Shown: positions 7,887-18,859, numbered from the stretch's first letter. The stretch: DNA of 48,737 nucleotides from Candidatus Handelsmanbacteria bacterium (GCA_016867395.1 VGJS01000031.1:1-48737), one strand, 5' to 3'. Program-made: numbers and translations. The notes: generated from the letters alone by a model not told the origin.

Positions 7887-8453
7887 TCAAGCGGCCTGTT
7901 CGAACCTGTGCAGAAGGTCGGCCACGGCGAAGGACGCCTCGGTCCGCACCAACAGATTGAAGCGCCGCTTAGGGTTTGGATCGCGGCTGAGCGCTGCGGG
8001 TCCGCTGTAGAGGCGGGCCAGCGCCGCATCGAGTTGGGGGGCCAGGGCCTGGTGGGTGGCCTCGGTGTTGGGGGCCCGCAGGCGGTCGTTGGCCACCAGC
8101 AAGAACTCGCTGCCGGCAAAGGAGACCTTGCCGTCCAGCTCGGGCTCCTGCTCCAGGCGGCGGCAGGCTTTGAGCGCCTCAACCAGGGCTTGGAGCAGGC
8201 CGCCTTCGAGGGGCTGCTTGCGGGCATAGACCAGCCCCAGGCGGTGGTCGCTGTGGTCGAGGGTGTAGTTGGCCTGGTGGCCCACCAGCACGGTGAGGGG
8301 GCCGTCGGGCAGGTGGCTGTAGTCGGCCACATCCACCAGGGTCTGGTCCGGGGTGACGGGAATCCAGGCGGAGAAGGCGCGGAAAGCCTCCTCGGGGGAG
8401 AGGTGGGCGGGCGGATTCAGGTAGAACTTGAGCTGGATGCGATGCAGGTCCAT
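7887..8453 (-). CDS. Conserved-looking protein of unknown function next to a siroheme reductase
   Basis: 188 residues from ATG 8453 (a GTG at 8477 would add 8). I do not recognise the family. No signal peptide, membrane segment, cysteine cluster or nucleotide motif is visible; it looks like a soluble alpha/beta protein. The start lies 11 nt beyond the reductase stop, so the two are coupled, and a seven-iron ferredoxin gene follows. A role as assembly factor, regulator or docking subunit for the reductase is only a guess from position. Confidence 0.7.
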   Translation of the reverse strand: MDLHRIQLKFYLNPPAHLSPEEAFRAFSAWIPVTPDQTLVDVADYSHLPDGPLTVLVGHQANYTLDHSDHRLGLVYARKQPLEGGLLQALVEALKACRRLEQEPELDGKVSFAGSEFLLVANDRLRAPNTEATHQALAPQLDAALARLYSGPAALSRDPNPKRRFNLLVRTEASFAVADLLHRFEQAA

Positions 8454-8463
8454 GGCGGCTTTC

Positions 8464-10722
<2,259 letters not shown>

Positions 10723-10768
10723 TGGCGCTCACCGGGGTTTGGGTAGGCGAACCGTCAGGAATCGTTTT

Positions 10769-10796
10769 AAAATACAGAGCGTCCAGAGGGTGTCAA
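10769..10796 (-). promoter_or_regulatory. Promoter of the nitrite/sulfite reductase operon, TTGACA-16-TATTTT
   Basis: A perfect -35 TTGACA (10796-10791) and -10 TATTTT (10774-10769) lie 16 bp apart, leaving a leader of about 40 nt before ATG 10722. Confidence 0.5.
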
Positions 10797-10816
10797 GACG
10801 AAGTTGGGCCGCCGCT

Positions 10817-11734
10817 TCAGACCCGGTGGTAAAGGATCTGGCGCAGGTAGGCCAGCAGGTCCGGACCTAGTTGCGGGTCGGCCAGGGCGTAGTCGATGAA
10901 GGTCTGGAAATAGGCCCGGTGGTTGCCGATGTCGCAGCGCTGCTCTGCCGGGGTGAGGCGCACAGCGCGGACCATGTGGCCCTGCTGGATCAGGTGCAGG
11001 ATGGCGTCGGTCAGGTAGATCTCGCCGCTGGGGGAGGGGGGGATGGCGCGGATGGCGTCGAAGATCTGCGGGCCAAAGACGTAGCGGGCGCTGACGGCTA
11101 GCTGGCTGGGGGCCTGGTCGGGGGCGGGTTTTTCGCGGATGCCGACCAGCTGGCAGTCGGGGGCCTCGGCCTGCTCCTGGGCCGGGGCCACGATGCCGTA
11201 GTGGTGGGTCAGTTCCCGGGGCACTTCGTACACGGCGATGGTGCAGGCCGAGTTGTGGGCCCGGTGGGAATCGACCATGCGGCGCAGCAGAGGCGCCGGT
11301 TCGGCGGAACGGATGATGCTGTCGCCGAAGGCCACCACAAAGGGGGCCCCGTCGGTGAAGTTCTCGGCCGCGGCCACCGCGTCGCCGGTGCCCAAGGGTT
11401 TGGTCTGGCCCAGGGGCACCTGCTGACGGGTGAAGAAGAATTCCACCCCGCGCTTGCGGTAGTCGAAGCGGCTGACCTCCTTCATCTCGCTGCCGTCCAG
11501 TTCCAGGTGCAGCATCAGTTCGGAGTAATCGTCGAAGTGGTTTTCGATGGCCAGCTTGGCGCGGCTGGTGACAAAGAGCAGGCGGCTGAGCCCAGCCCCG
11601 ATCAACTCCTCCACGACGTGGTGGATGATGGGGTAGCGGCCCACCGGCAGCATCTCCTTGGGGATGGCCTTGGTGGTGGGCAAGAGGCGGGTGCCCAGGC
11701 CTGCGACGGGGATGATGGCCTTGGTGATCTCCAT
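10817..11734 (-). CDS. galU: UTP-glucose-1-phosphate uridylyltransferase (GalU)
   Basis: Makes UDP-glucose from UTP and glucose-1-phosphate for polysaccharide and glycolipid synthesis. The 305-residue protein opens with the nucleotidyltransferase loop AGLGTRLLPTTKAIPKEMLP and has VVAFGDSII, GIREKPAPDQ and GEIYLTDAI, all family hallmarks. Length is normal. ATG 11734 is preceded by AGGA; the longer frame upstream crosses the divergent promoter region and is rejected. It is transcribed divergently from the CinA-like/nucleotidyltransferase fusion gene through back-to-back promoters. Confidence 0.95.
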   Translation of the reverse strand: MEITKAIIPVAGLGTRLLPTTKAIPKEMLPVGRYPIIHHVVEELIGAGLSRLLFVTSRAKLAIENHFDDYSELMLHLELDGSEMKEVSRFDYRKRGVEFFFTRQQVPLGQTKPLGTGDAVAAAENFTDGAPFVVAFGDSIIRSAEPAPLLRRMVDSHRAHNSACTIAVYEVPRELTHHYGIVAPAQEQAEAPDCQLVGIREKPAPDQAPSQLAVSARYVFGPQIFDAIRAIPPSPSGEIYLTDAILHLIQQGHMVRAVRLTPAEQRCDIGNHRAYFQTFIDYALADPQLGPDLLAYLRQILYHRV

Positions 11735-11767
11735 GAGCGGCGGTCCTGTGGGTTCGGGGCAGAGGCT

Positions 11768-11796
11768 AATATCGCCGCCCTTCCGGGTGGGGTCAA
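11768..11796 (-). promoter_or_regulatory. Promoter of galU, TTGACC-17-GATATT
   Basis: The -35 TTGACC (11796-11791) and -10 GATATT (11773-11768) are 17 bp apart, about 34 nt upstream of the galU start. Confidence 0.45.
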
Positions 11797-11802
11797 TCGG
11801 GT

Positions 11803-11832
11803 TTGACACCGGGGCCAGGCGGGCGATATCAT
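11803..11832 (+). promoter_or_regulatory. Promoter of the CinA-like/nucleotidyltransferase gene, TTGACA-18-TATCAT
   Basis: A perfect -35 TTGACA (11803-11808) and -10 TATCAT (11827-11832, five of six consensus bases) are spaced by 18 bp. The SD GGAGG at 11854 and ATG at 11862 follow. Confidence 0.6.
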
Positions 11833-11861
11833 AGCCCGATTCAAATCGTGGATGGAGGCAC

Positions 11862-12998
11862 ATGGAGCAGTGGGTCTGGGATCAGGTCGAGGCCATCCTC
11901 GGCAGCGGGGTGCGACTCGCCGCGGCGACCACCGGGGGGGGCAGCCAGGCCGGCGCCTGGCTTTTGAACCACCCCGGCGCCTCGCGGGCGATGCTGGAGT
12001 TCCAGGTGCCCTACGGCGAGGCGGCCCTGGCCGCGTACCTGGGCCGGCCCGGCCCCCACGGGGCCGAGACTGAAACCGCCAGGGCGATGGCCGCCAGGGC
12101 CTTCCGGCAAGCGCGGGCCTTTGCCCCCCAAGGCCCGGTGCTGGGGCTGGGTTGCACCGCGGCCCTGGCCACCAGCCGGGCGCGGCGGGGGGAGGACCGG
12201 GCCTGCATCGCCCTGCGCGCCGGGCAGGAGTACCGGTTGGTCGAACTGCGCTTCGAGAAGGGCGCGGCCGACCGGCTTGCCCAGGAGGAGGTGCTCAGCC
12301 GGGTCATCGTCGAGGTCGTCGCCGGTGGCTGCGGGCTGGAGCCGGTCCCGGCGCTCCTGCCTGGATGGGTTTCGCCGGTGGAGCGCTCTTGCGCGGCCAG
12401 CCCAGAGCTGGAGCAACTGCTGGCAGGGGAGGCCGAGGCGCTGGAACTGGGAATGGAGGGGGGATTTACCCTCGATCCGGTGCGGCGGGACCGGCTGCTC
12501 TTCCCCGGCTCCTTCAACCCCCTGCACCAGGGACACGAGGGCCTGGCCCGGGCGGCGACGGCGCAGAGCGGGCGGGGGGCGGCGCTGGAATTGTCGGTGG
12601 AGAACGTGGACAAGCCCCCCCTGGCGTACGAGGAGGTGTGGCGCCGGCTCGGGGCCTTGCGGGGGCGGTACCCGGTCCTGGTCACCCGGGCGCCCATCTT
12701 CGCCCAGAAGGCGCGGCTCTTCCCCGGCTGTTGGTTCGCCGTGGGGGTGGACACTGCTTTCAGGTTGGTCGATCCCAGGTACTATGCGGGCGGGGTGGCG
12801 GAGATGGAGGAGGGCCTGGCCCAGATGCTGGCCCTGGGGACCCGCTTCCTGGTGGCCGGCCGTCTGGTCGAAGGCCGGTACCGGACCCTGGAGGAGGTGG
12901 AGGTGCCGGCCCGGTGGCAGCCGCTGCTGGCGGCCATCCCCGAGAGCGCCTTCCGCACCGATATCAGTTCGAGCCAACTGCGGGCGGCCCGGGGTTAG
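11862..12998 (+). CDS. CinA/PncC-like domain fused to a NadD-type nucleotidyltransferase
   Basis: 378 residues with two domains. Residues about 1-190 resemble the CinA C-terminal/PncC family (LAAATTGGGSQAGAWLLNHPGASR; later GLGCTAALATSRARRG), whose members deamidate NMN. The catalytic Ser of the usual AESCTGG motif is missing: the sequence reads AAATTGG. Residues about 212-378 are a nucleotidyltransferase with FPGSFNPLHQGH (214-225, HxGH his pair) and the C-terminal ISSSQLR, as in nicotinate/nicotinamide mononucleotide adenylyltransferases. The pairing points to NAD or nucleotide metabolism, but the first domain may be catalytically dead or altered. Own promoter; the gene ends overlapping the convergent FG-GAP lipoprotein gene by 4 nt. 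Confidence 0.8.
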   Translation: MEQWVWDQVEAILGSGVRLAAATTGGGSQAGAWLLNHPGASRAMLEFQVPYGEAALAAYLGRPGPHGAETETARAMAARAFRQARAFAPQGPVLGLGCTAALATSRARRGEDRACIALRAGQEYRLVELRFEKGAADRLAQEEVLSRVIVEVVAGGCGLEPVPALLPGWVSPVERSCAASPELEQLLAGEAEALELGMEGGFTLDPVRRDRLLFPGSFNPLHQGHEGLARAATAQSGRGAALELSVENVDKPPLAYEEVWRRLGALRGRYPVLVTRAPIFAQKARLFPGCWFAVGVDTAFRLVDPRYYAGGVAEMEEGLAQMLALGTRFLVAGRLVEGRYRTLEEVEVPARWQPLLAAIPESAFRTDISSSQLRAARG

Positions 12999-15463
12999 CG
13001 GCCCAGGGCCACTTGCGGCTGCGCCGATCCTTCGACCAGGGTGAGCCGCTGGTCCGCCGGCAGCCCTGGAAAGTACTGCTCCCTGCCGCCGGGCCAGTAC
13101 ACCCTTAAGTTGACCGAGTTGGCTGCTCCCAGGCCGAAGTGCACCGCTTCCTCCCCACCCGAGAGATAACTGGAGCTGGCGCCGTACTCTCGCACCTGGG
13201 TGCGGCCGGCGTCCTCGGCCTCGAGCCTGGCGCCCCAGGCCGGGCCCCGCCGCCCCCGCAATTGGACCTGCAACCAGTGGTTGCCCTCAATCCTGTCGTT
13301 GCGCAGCAACCTCGCCGGCCCGTTGTTGGTGCTCAGGGCCAGGTCCAGGTCGCCGTCCCCGTCCCAGTCGCAGGCCGCGGCACCGCGGCCCACCTGCCGG
13401 AAGTCCAGGGCGGCTCCCGAGACGACCTCGGCGAATCGGCCCTCCTCGTTGAGGAAGAGCTGGCTGGGCTGTTTAAAGGTGGCGGCCTCGTCCCACTGCT
13501 CCACGTTGGCCAGGATATGGCCGTTGAGGGTGAAGAGGTCCAGGTCCGCGTCGTTGTCGCAGTCGAAAAGGAGCGACCCGAAACCCACATAGGGCAGGGT
13601 GGGTTCCTCGATGCCGGCCGGCCCGGACTGGTCGGTGAAGGTGCCGTCCCGGTTATTGCGGTACAGGGCGGCGCCCTCCTGAACGAAGTTGGTGACCACG
13701 ATGTCCAGGTACCCGTCCCCGTCGTAGTCGCCAAAGGCCGTGCCCATGCCGGCCTCGGCCAGGCCGTTGGAATCGTACGCGGTGCCCGAGGCCACCCCCA
13801 CCTCGGTGAAGCGCCCTTTGCCCTCGTTGCGGTACAGCCGGTTGGCGGTGCCGTCGTTGGCCACGTAGATATCGACGTCCCCGTCGCGGTCGTAGTCGCC
13901 GGTGGCCACCCCCAAGCCCTTGCCTTCGGGGTCAAAGACCCCGGCAGGGCGGGTGACATCGGCGAAGCGACTCCCCTCGTTGCGGTAAAGGGCGTCCGGG
14001 GCGCCGCGGTACTTGTTGGGGTTGCAGTAGTCGCGGATGGCGCCCCGGCCGCAGACCTGGTTGTCCTCCAGGGAGAAATCGAGGTAGTTGGCCACGTAGA
14101 GGTCCAGGTCGCCGTCGAAATCGTAGTCGAGGAAGGCGGCGCTGCTGCTCCAAAGGAGGTCGCTCACCCCTGCTTGTTCGGCCACCTCGGCGAAGGCGCC
14201 GCGGTCATTGCGGTACAGGGCGTCGGGGCCGAAGTGACTCACGTAGAGGTCCAGGTTGCCGTCGCCGTCGTAGTCGCCGGCGGCGCAGCCCATGCCGTAG
14301 CCCCGGTCGTGCAGGCGGGCGGCGGCGGTGTGATCGGCAAAGGCGCCCTGGCCCAGGTTGCGGTACAGAGCATCGGTGGGAGGCGAGGAGCCGGGGCGGG
14401 GCAGGGCGTGGCCGTTGACCAGGTAGAGGTCCTGGTTGCCGTCGCCGTCGTAATCGAAGAAGCAGAGCCCGGCGCCCATGATCTCGGGCATGTAGTAGTT
14501 CCCGGCGGCGCCGTTGGTGTGGACGAAGCGCAGGCCGGCCTGGTCGGTGATGTCGGTGAACTGGCCCCACGCCGCCGCGGGCCGGGCAGGGACCGGCGGC
14601 AGCGGGGCAGGTCGGGAGGAGGTCTGCTGGTACTCGCGGCGGGGATCGCTGAGCACCAACAGCGCCTGCGGGTGGGGGCGCGGGCCGAGTTGGGCGAACT
14701 GGCGCAGGGCGGCCTGGCTCTGGGCGCGCTGCCCGAGCCGTTCGTAGGCCTGGGAAAGGCCGTAGAAGGCGTCGTGCATCCGGGGGGCCAGGGCGGCGGC
14801 CTGCCGGTATTCCTCGGCGGATTCGGCATAGCGCCCCAGGCGCAGCAGGTGGTGGGCGAGTTCGCAGTGCGCATGCGGCTCGCGCGGATTGAGCGTCAGG
14901 GCCTGCCGGAAGTGCGCTTCCGCCTGCTCTGGGCGGCCCTGCCGGAGTTCGCAGCGGCCCAGGCCCATGTGGGCCCTGGCGTTCTGGGGGTCCAGATCCA
15001 GAGCCTGCTGGTAGGCCGCCTGGCCCTGGGCGCCTCGCCCAAGGTGTTCGAGCAGGGCGCCGCAGTTGTAGTGGACAAAGGCCAGGCCGGGAGCGAGGCG
15101 CCGGGCCTGTTCCAGGTGCTTCAGGGCCTGCTGGTGCTTGTCCTGATCGGCGTAGGCGCAAGCCAGGTCGTTGTGGAGCACAGCATTGGCAGAGTCGAGG
15201 ACCAGGGCCGCGCGGAAGACCTCGATGGCCTGCTCGGTCTGGCCCGAGGAGGCCAGCAGAAAGCCCATGAGCCGGCGGGGCGCGATGGTCGTGGGCTGCA
15301 ACTGGACCGCGGCGTGGCAGGCGCTCAAGGCTGCGGGGAGGTCGCGCTGTTCCAGGTGTTGGAGGGCCTGCTGGTAAAGCGCCGAGAGCGGCGGCTGGGC
15401 GGCGGGTTTGCACCCGGCAAAACCCAGAAACCCAGCCGAGAGAATGAAGGCGGCGCGGCGCAT
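12995..15463 (-). CDS. Large lipoprotein: TPR region, seven FG-GAP/VCBS repeats and ASPIC/UnbV domain (CRTAC1-like)
   Basis: 822 residues. A lipoprotein signal (MRRAAFILSAGFLGFAGC, Cys18) is followed by TPR repeats (about 20-270), then seven calcium-binding-type blade motifs (e.g. FFDYDGDGNQDLYLV, GDYDRDGDVDIYV, CDWDGDGDLDLAL) expected to form a beta-propeller, and a C-terminal ASPIC/UnbV domain (YGASSSYLSGGEEAVHFGLG). It should sit on the envelope or cell surface; the family's molecular role is undefined. GGAGG lies directly against an upstream ATG (15475), so ATG 15463, 12 nt from GGAGG, is preferred. Confidence 0.88.
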   Translation of the reverse strand: MRRAAFILSAGFLGFAGCKPAAQPPLSALYQQALQHLEQRDLPAALSACHAAVQLQPTTIAPRRLMGFLLASSGQTEQAIEVFRAALVLDSANAVLHNDLACAYADQDKHQQALKHLEQARRLAPGLAFVHYNCGALLEHLGRGAQGQAAYQQALDLDPQNARAHMGLGRCELRQGRPEQAEAHFRQALTLNPREPHAHCELAHHLLRLGRYAESAEEYRQAAALAPRMHDAFYGLSQAYERLGQRAQSQAALRQFAQLGPRPHPQALLVLSDPRREYQQTSSRPAPLPPVPARPAAAWGQFTDITDQAGLRFVHTNGAAGNYYMPEIMGAGLCFFDYDGDGNQDLYLVNGHALPRPGSSPPTDALYRNLGQGAFADHTAAARLHDRGYGMGCAAGDYDGDGNLDLYVSHFGPDALYRNDRGAFAEVAEQAGVSDLLWSSSAAFLDYDFDGDLDLYVANYLDFSLEDNQVCGRGAIRDYCNPNKYRGAPDALYRNEGSRFADVTRPAGVFDPEGKGLGVATGDYDRDGDVDIYVANDGTANRLYRNEGKGRFTEVGVASGTAYDSNGLAEAGMGTAFGDYDGDGYLDIVVTNFVQEGAALYRNNRDGTFTDQSGPAGIEEPTLPYVGFGSLLFDCDNDADLDLFTLNGHILANVEQWDEAATFKQPSQLFLNEEGRFAEVVSGAALDFRQVGRGAAACDWDGDGDLDLALSTNNGPARLLRNDRIEGNHWLQVQLRGRRGPAWGARLEAEDAGRTQVREYGASSSYLSGGEEAVHFGLGAANSVNLRVYWPGGREQYFPGLPADQRLTLVEGSAQPQVALGR

Positions 15464-15497
15464 CGCGATCAGCATCCTCCGGAGTGAAGGGGGTCCC

Positions 15498-15525
15498 AAG
15501 ATAAAACCTTTTGCAGGCCGGTCAA
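15498..15525 (-). promoter_or_regulatory. Promoter of the TPR/FG-GAP lipoprotein gene, TTGACC-16-TATCTT
   Basis: The -35 TTGACC (15525-15520) and -10 TATCTT (15503-15498) are 16 bp apart, about 35 nt upstream of the chosen start. Confidence 0.45.
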
Positions 15526-15605
15526 ACTTATTGTAAAGGCGCCGCCCTTGCGTACAGGGAGCCGGAGCGCCGAAATTCCCCCGACATCGCCGGGAGGAGG
15601 TACCG

Positions 15606-16592
15606 ATGAAAAGGAGAAAGCTGGGGCGGACGGGCCTGGAGGTCAGCGAGCTGTCGCTGGGGGGGCTCTTCGTCTCCTCGGTGGGCGGGGACTTTGCGCA
15701 GGGGCGGCAGGCCACGCTGCGGGCGCTGGAGCTGGGGGTCAACTACATCGACACCGCCCCCACCTACGCCGACAGCGAGGAGGTGCTGGGTAAATTTCTG
15801 GAAGGGGTACCGGCGCCGCTGGTCCTGTCCACCAAGCTGGGAGGCCGGCCCAAGCCTTTTGAGCCGCAGAGCAAGGACCACCTGCGGCGCTCGCTGGAGG
15901 AGAGCCTGCGCCTGCTGCGGCGGGACCGGGTGGACATCCTGATGGTCCACGAGCCGGAGCGGCCCGGCCAGTACGAATGGTGGACGAGGATGACGCCATA
16001 CGAGGGGCCGGTGCTGGAGGTCTTGGCGGAGTTCAAGCGCGAAGGGCTGATTCGCTTTACCGGGATCGGCGGCACCACGGTGTACCACCTGGCGGACCTG
16101 GCCCGCACCGGGATCTTCGACGTGGTGCTCACGGCCTTCAACTACAGCCTGCTCTGGCGAGAGGCTGGCGAAGGGGTGATCCCGGTGGCTCAGGCCCAGG
16201 GCATGGGCATCGTCGTCGGCTCGCCCCTGCAGCAAGGGGCCCTGGCACGGCGCTGTGACGAGGAGGTGCGGCGCGGGGCGCGCTGGCTCAGCCCGCAGCG
16301 CCAGGCACAGTTGCTCGACCTCTACACCCTGCTCGACGAGTGGGACATGGGCCTGCCGGAGATGGGATTGCGCTTCGTGCTCTCCAACCCGGCGGTCTCC
16401 TGCACCCTGATGGGGGCCCGCTCCGTGGCCGAGGTCGAGGCCAATGTCGCGGCGGTGGAGAGGGGGCCGCTGCCCCAGGAGCTGCTGGCAAAGCTGGACC
16501 AGCTCGCCGCCCGGGTGCCTTTCCGGCCCTGCGAGGAGCCGGCGGTGCTGCCTTTTGGCCGGGAATATCGCGGGCCGGGAGGGGTGCGGTGA
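15606..16592 (+). CDS. Aldo/keto reductase
   Basis: 328 residues forming the NAD(P)H-dependent TIM barrel, with the catalytic tetrad D49, Y54, K77 and H115 in IDTAPTYADS, LSTKLGG and MVHEPE. It is closest to the D-threo-aldose/L-galactose dehydrogenase-like branch, but the substrate is not determinable. A very good ribosome site (GGAGGAGGT) precedes ATG 15606. It is the first gene of a plus-strand run and its TGA overlaps the GTG start of a zinc-type dehydrogenase, so the two oxidoreductases are made together and may act on the same sugar or hydroxy compound. Confidence 0.92.
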   Translation: MKRRKLGRTGLEVSELSLGGLFVSSVGGDFAQGRQATLRALELGVNYIDTAPTYADSEEVLGKFLEGVPAPLVLSTKLGGRPKPFEPQSKDHLRRSLEESLRLLRRDRVDILMVHEPERPGQYEWWTRMTPYEGPVLEVLAEFKREGLIRFTGIGGTTVYHLADLARTGIFDVVLTAFNYSLLWREAGEGVIPVAQAQGMGIVVGSPLQQGALARRCDEEVRRGARWLSPQRQAQLLDLYTLLDEWDMGLPEMGLRFVLSNPAVSCTLMGARSVAEVEANVAAVERGPLPQELLAKLDQLAARVPFRPCEEPAVLPFGREYRGPGGVR

Positions 16593-17608
16593 AGGCGGCA
16601 GTGGTCGAGCGGCCGGGCTGTCTGGTCGTCGCAGAGGTCCCCGAACCCCCGCTGGGCGAGTACGAGGCCCGCTGCCAGATCCTCTGTGGGGCCACCTGCA
16701 GCGGCACGGACCTGCACCTGATCGAGGGGCGCTTCCCCTGGCCGGTGCAGTACCCCACCGTGCTGGGGCACGAGAGCGTGGGGCGGGTGGTGGAGGTGGG
16801 TAGCAAGGTGCGCCATTACCGGGTTGGGGATCTGGTCATCCGGGTGGGCACCACCCCCAGCGAGGGGCTGCGGGTGAACTGGGGAGGCTTTGCTCAGTAC
16901 GGTCTGGCCAGGGACCATTGGGCCATGTGCGCCGATGGGCTGCCCCCGGAAGCCTGGAGATCCCACCGCGTCAATCAGGTGTTGCCCCCCGACCTGGACC
17001 CGCGGGCAGCGACCATGATCGTCACTTGGCGCGAGACCCTCAGCTACCTCACCCGCATGGGGGTGTGCCCCGGCGCCAGCCTGCTGGTGGTGGGCTCGGG
17101 GGGCACGGGGCTGTCTTTTGCGGCCCACGCGGCCCTGGCCGGGGCGGGTCGGGTCGCGGTGGTGGGAAGTCCGGGGCGGCGCGAAGGGGCTCTGGCCGTC
17201 GGCGCCACGGACTTCTTTGATTACCGGGGAGACCGGGTGGACGAGGAACTGGCAGGAGTCTTCCCCGAGGGTTTCGACCTGATCGTCGACTCGGTGGGCA
17301 AGACCACCTCGGCCGACAGAGTGCTGCCCCTGCTCAAACCGGGCGGGATGCTTGGCGTATACGGCATCGACGAGTACGGCAAGTGCCGGCTCAATCCCGA
17401 GCGGGCGAGGGGCAGCTTCACCTGTTACCGGGGCGGGTACGACGAAGAGGAGGCCCACGGCAGGGTGGTAGACCGTATACGGCGCCGCCAGCTCAAGGCT
17501 GAGTTCTGGCTGGGCCTGGACAAGCTCTTCACGCTGGAAGGGATCGGCGAGGCTTTCGAGGCTGTGAGGCGGCGCGAGGTAGTCAAGGCATTGGTGCGGA
17601 TCTGCTAG
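16589..17608 (+). CDS. Zinc-type medium-chain alcohol dehydrogenase (MDR family)
   Basis: 339 residues from GTG 16589, overlapping the preceding TGA (GTGA) with GGGAGGGG upstream. The catalytic zinc site is seen as C37-SGTD-H and GHE (60-62), and the Rossmann motif as VVGSGGTGLSFAAHAA. The four-cysteine structural zinc lobe found in many family members is not visible. The reaction is NAD(P)-dependent oxidation of an alcohol or polyol; pairing with an aldo/keto reductase fits sugar or polyol catabolism, which is inference. An in-frame start further upstream would overlap the aldo/keto reductase by 250 bp and is rejected. Confidence 0.9.
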   Translation: MKAAVVERPGCLVVAEVPEPPLGEYEARCQILCGATCSGTDLHLIEGRFPWPVQYPTVLGHESVGRVVEVGSKVRHYRVGDLVIRVGTTPSEGLRVNWGGFAQYGLARDHWAMCADGLPPEAWRSHRVNQVLPPDLDPRAATMIVTWRETLSYLTRMGVCPGASLLVVGSGGTGLSFAAHAALAGAGRVAVVGSPGRREGALAVGATDFFDYRGDRVDEELAGVFPEGFDLIVDSVGKTTSADRVLPLLKPGGMLGVYGIDEYGKCRLNPERARGSFTCYRGGYDEEEAHGRVVDRIRRRQLKAEFWLGLDKLFTLEGIGEAFEAVRRREVVKALVRIC

Positions 17609-17622
17609 CAGACAAGGTGGAT

Positions 17623-18852
17623 ATGGATACGGGCAAGTACCTCGAACAACATCAGGGCCGGTTGGTCCGCGATCTGCAGGCCATGGTGCGCCTGCCCACG
17701 GTCAATCCGCCTGGCAATGACTACCGCAAGATGGTGGACTGGCTGGCGACCCGCTGCGAGGAGCTGGGCTTGGAGGTGGCAGTGCACCAGGTGCCCCAGG
17801 AGGCGGTGCGCCGGGCCGGGTTGGGCCTGCCGCGTTACAACGTGGTGACCCGCTGGCCGGTGGCCGGGGTTCCGACCGTGCATTTCAACGCCCACTACGA
17901 CGTGGTCCCGGCCGCCGGCAAGTGGCGCTGTGGCGACCCCTTCAACCCCGAGGTGCGCGCTGGCTGGCTCTACGGCCGCGGCTCGGGGGACATGAAGGGT
18001 TCCATTGCCGCCCTGCTGATGGCCATCGAGGCGCTGCGCCACAGCGGTAGGAAGCCGGCCTTTGGGGTGGAGTGCTCCTTCACCGCCGACGAGGAGACCG
18101 GCGGGGAGCTGGGTGCTGGGCAGGTGGTACGCCAGGGGCTGGTGCAGGCCGACTACGCCGTGGTGTGCGAGGGGGCGGCCGGCAACCGGGTGGGCCTGGG
18201 GCACAACGGGGTGCTCTGGCTGGAGGTGGAGATCGAGGGCAAGGCCGCCCATGCATGCAACCCCGACCAGGGGCACAATGCCTTCGAGGCCATGGCCGAA
18301 CTGGTCTGGCGGTTGCAGGGCTGGAAGAAGGAATTGCACGCGCCCTCCCGCCGCTGGCGCGAGCCGGGCGGCCAGGACCGCTGGCCCACCCTCAACATCG
18401 GCGGTGTCTTCGGCGGTGGGCCTGGAGACAAGGTGAACACTGTGGCGGCCCGGGCGGCTTTTTCCATCGACCGGCGGGTCCTGCCCGGCGAGACTGTGGC
18501 CGGCGCCGAGGAGGAACTGCGGGCGGCCATCGGGCGGGCGGCCTCCTCGCTGCGCGGGGTCAAGGTGCGGGTCCACGCCCGGCTGCGCATCGACCCCTGC
18601 GTGGTGAAAAGCACCGGGGCCCTGCCCCAGGCCTTTGCCCGGGCGGTGCAGCGGGTGCGCCGGCGGGCCGCCGTCTTCAACGCCACCCGGGGTTTCACCG
18701 ACCTGCACTATTTTGTTTCCGAAGGTGGCATATCCGGCATCGGCTACGGGGTCAAGGGGGAGGGAGCCCACGGGGTGGACGAGCGGGTGGGGGTGCGGGA
18801 ACTGGTGCAGACGGCCAGGGTGTACGCCGAGTTCATGGCGCAGGGGTTCTGA
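17623..18852 (+). CDS. M20-family metallopeptidase/deacylase (ArgE/DapE-like)
   Basis: 409 residues of the dinuclear-zinc amidohydrolase family. Metal ligands and catalytic residues are seen in HFNAHYDVV (H91, D93), GRGSGDMKGS (D123) and SFTADEETGGE (E157/E158), with the dimerisation domain in the middle (HACNPDQGHNAFEAM). Family members remove N-acyl groups or cleave small peptides in the cytoplasm, so a substrate such as an N-acetylated amino acid is possible but not shown. ATG 17623 has AAGG five nt upstream; a GTG at 17617 overlaps that site. It follows the dehydrogenase by 14 nt and precedes a membrane protein gene by 7 nt. Confidence 0.92.
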   Translation: MDTGKYLEQHQGRLVRDLQAMVRLPTVNPPGNDYRKMVDWLATRCEELGLEVAVHQVPQEAVRRAGLGLPRYNVVTRWPVAGVPTVHFNAHYDVVPAAGKWRCGDPFNPEVRAGWLYGRGSGDMKGSIAALLMAIEALRHSGRKPAFGVECSFTADEETGGELGAGQVVRQGLVQADYAVVCEGAAGNRVGLGHNGVLWLEVEIEGKAAHACNPDQGHNAFEAMAELVWRLQGWKKELHAPSRRWREPGGQDRWPTLNIGGVFGGGPGDKVNTVAARAAFSIDRRVLPGETVAGAEEELRAAIGRAASSLRGVKVRVHARLRIDPCVVKSTGALPQAFARAVQRVRRRAAVFNATRGFTDLHYFVSEGGISGIGYGVKGEGAHGVDERVGVRELVQTARVYAEFMAQGF

Positions 18853-18859
18853 GCGGGGC

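Noticed and set aside
12995..15463. DNA-level tandem repeat in the FG-GAP region
   Set aside because: The repetition is in the protein motif; nucleotide copies are diverged, so it is not a recent tandem repeat.
13139..15487. 782-codon plus-strand frame opposite the FG-GAP lipoprotein gene
   Set aside because: Its Val/Gly/Ala repeats are the antisense of the repeated Asp-rich blade codons; no independent support.
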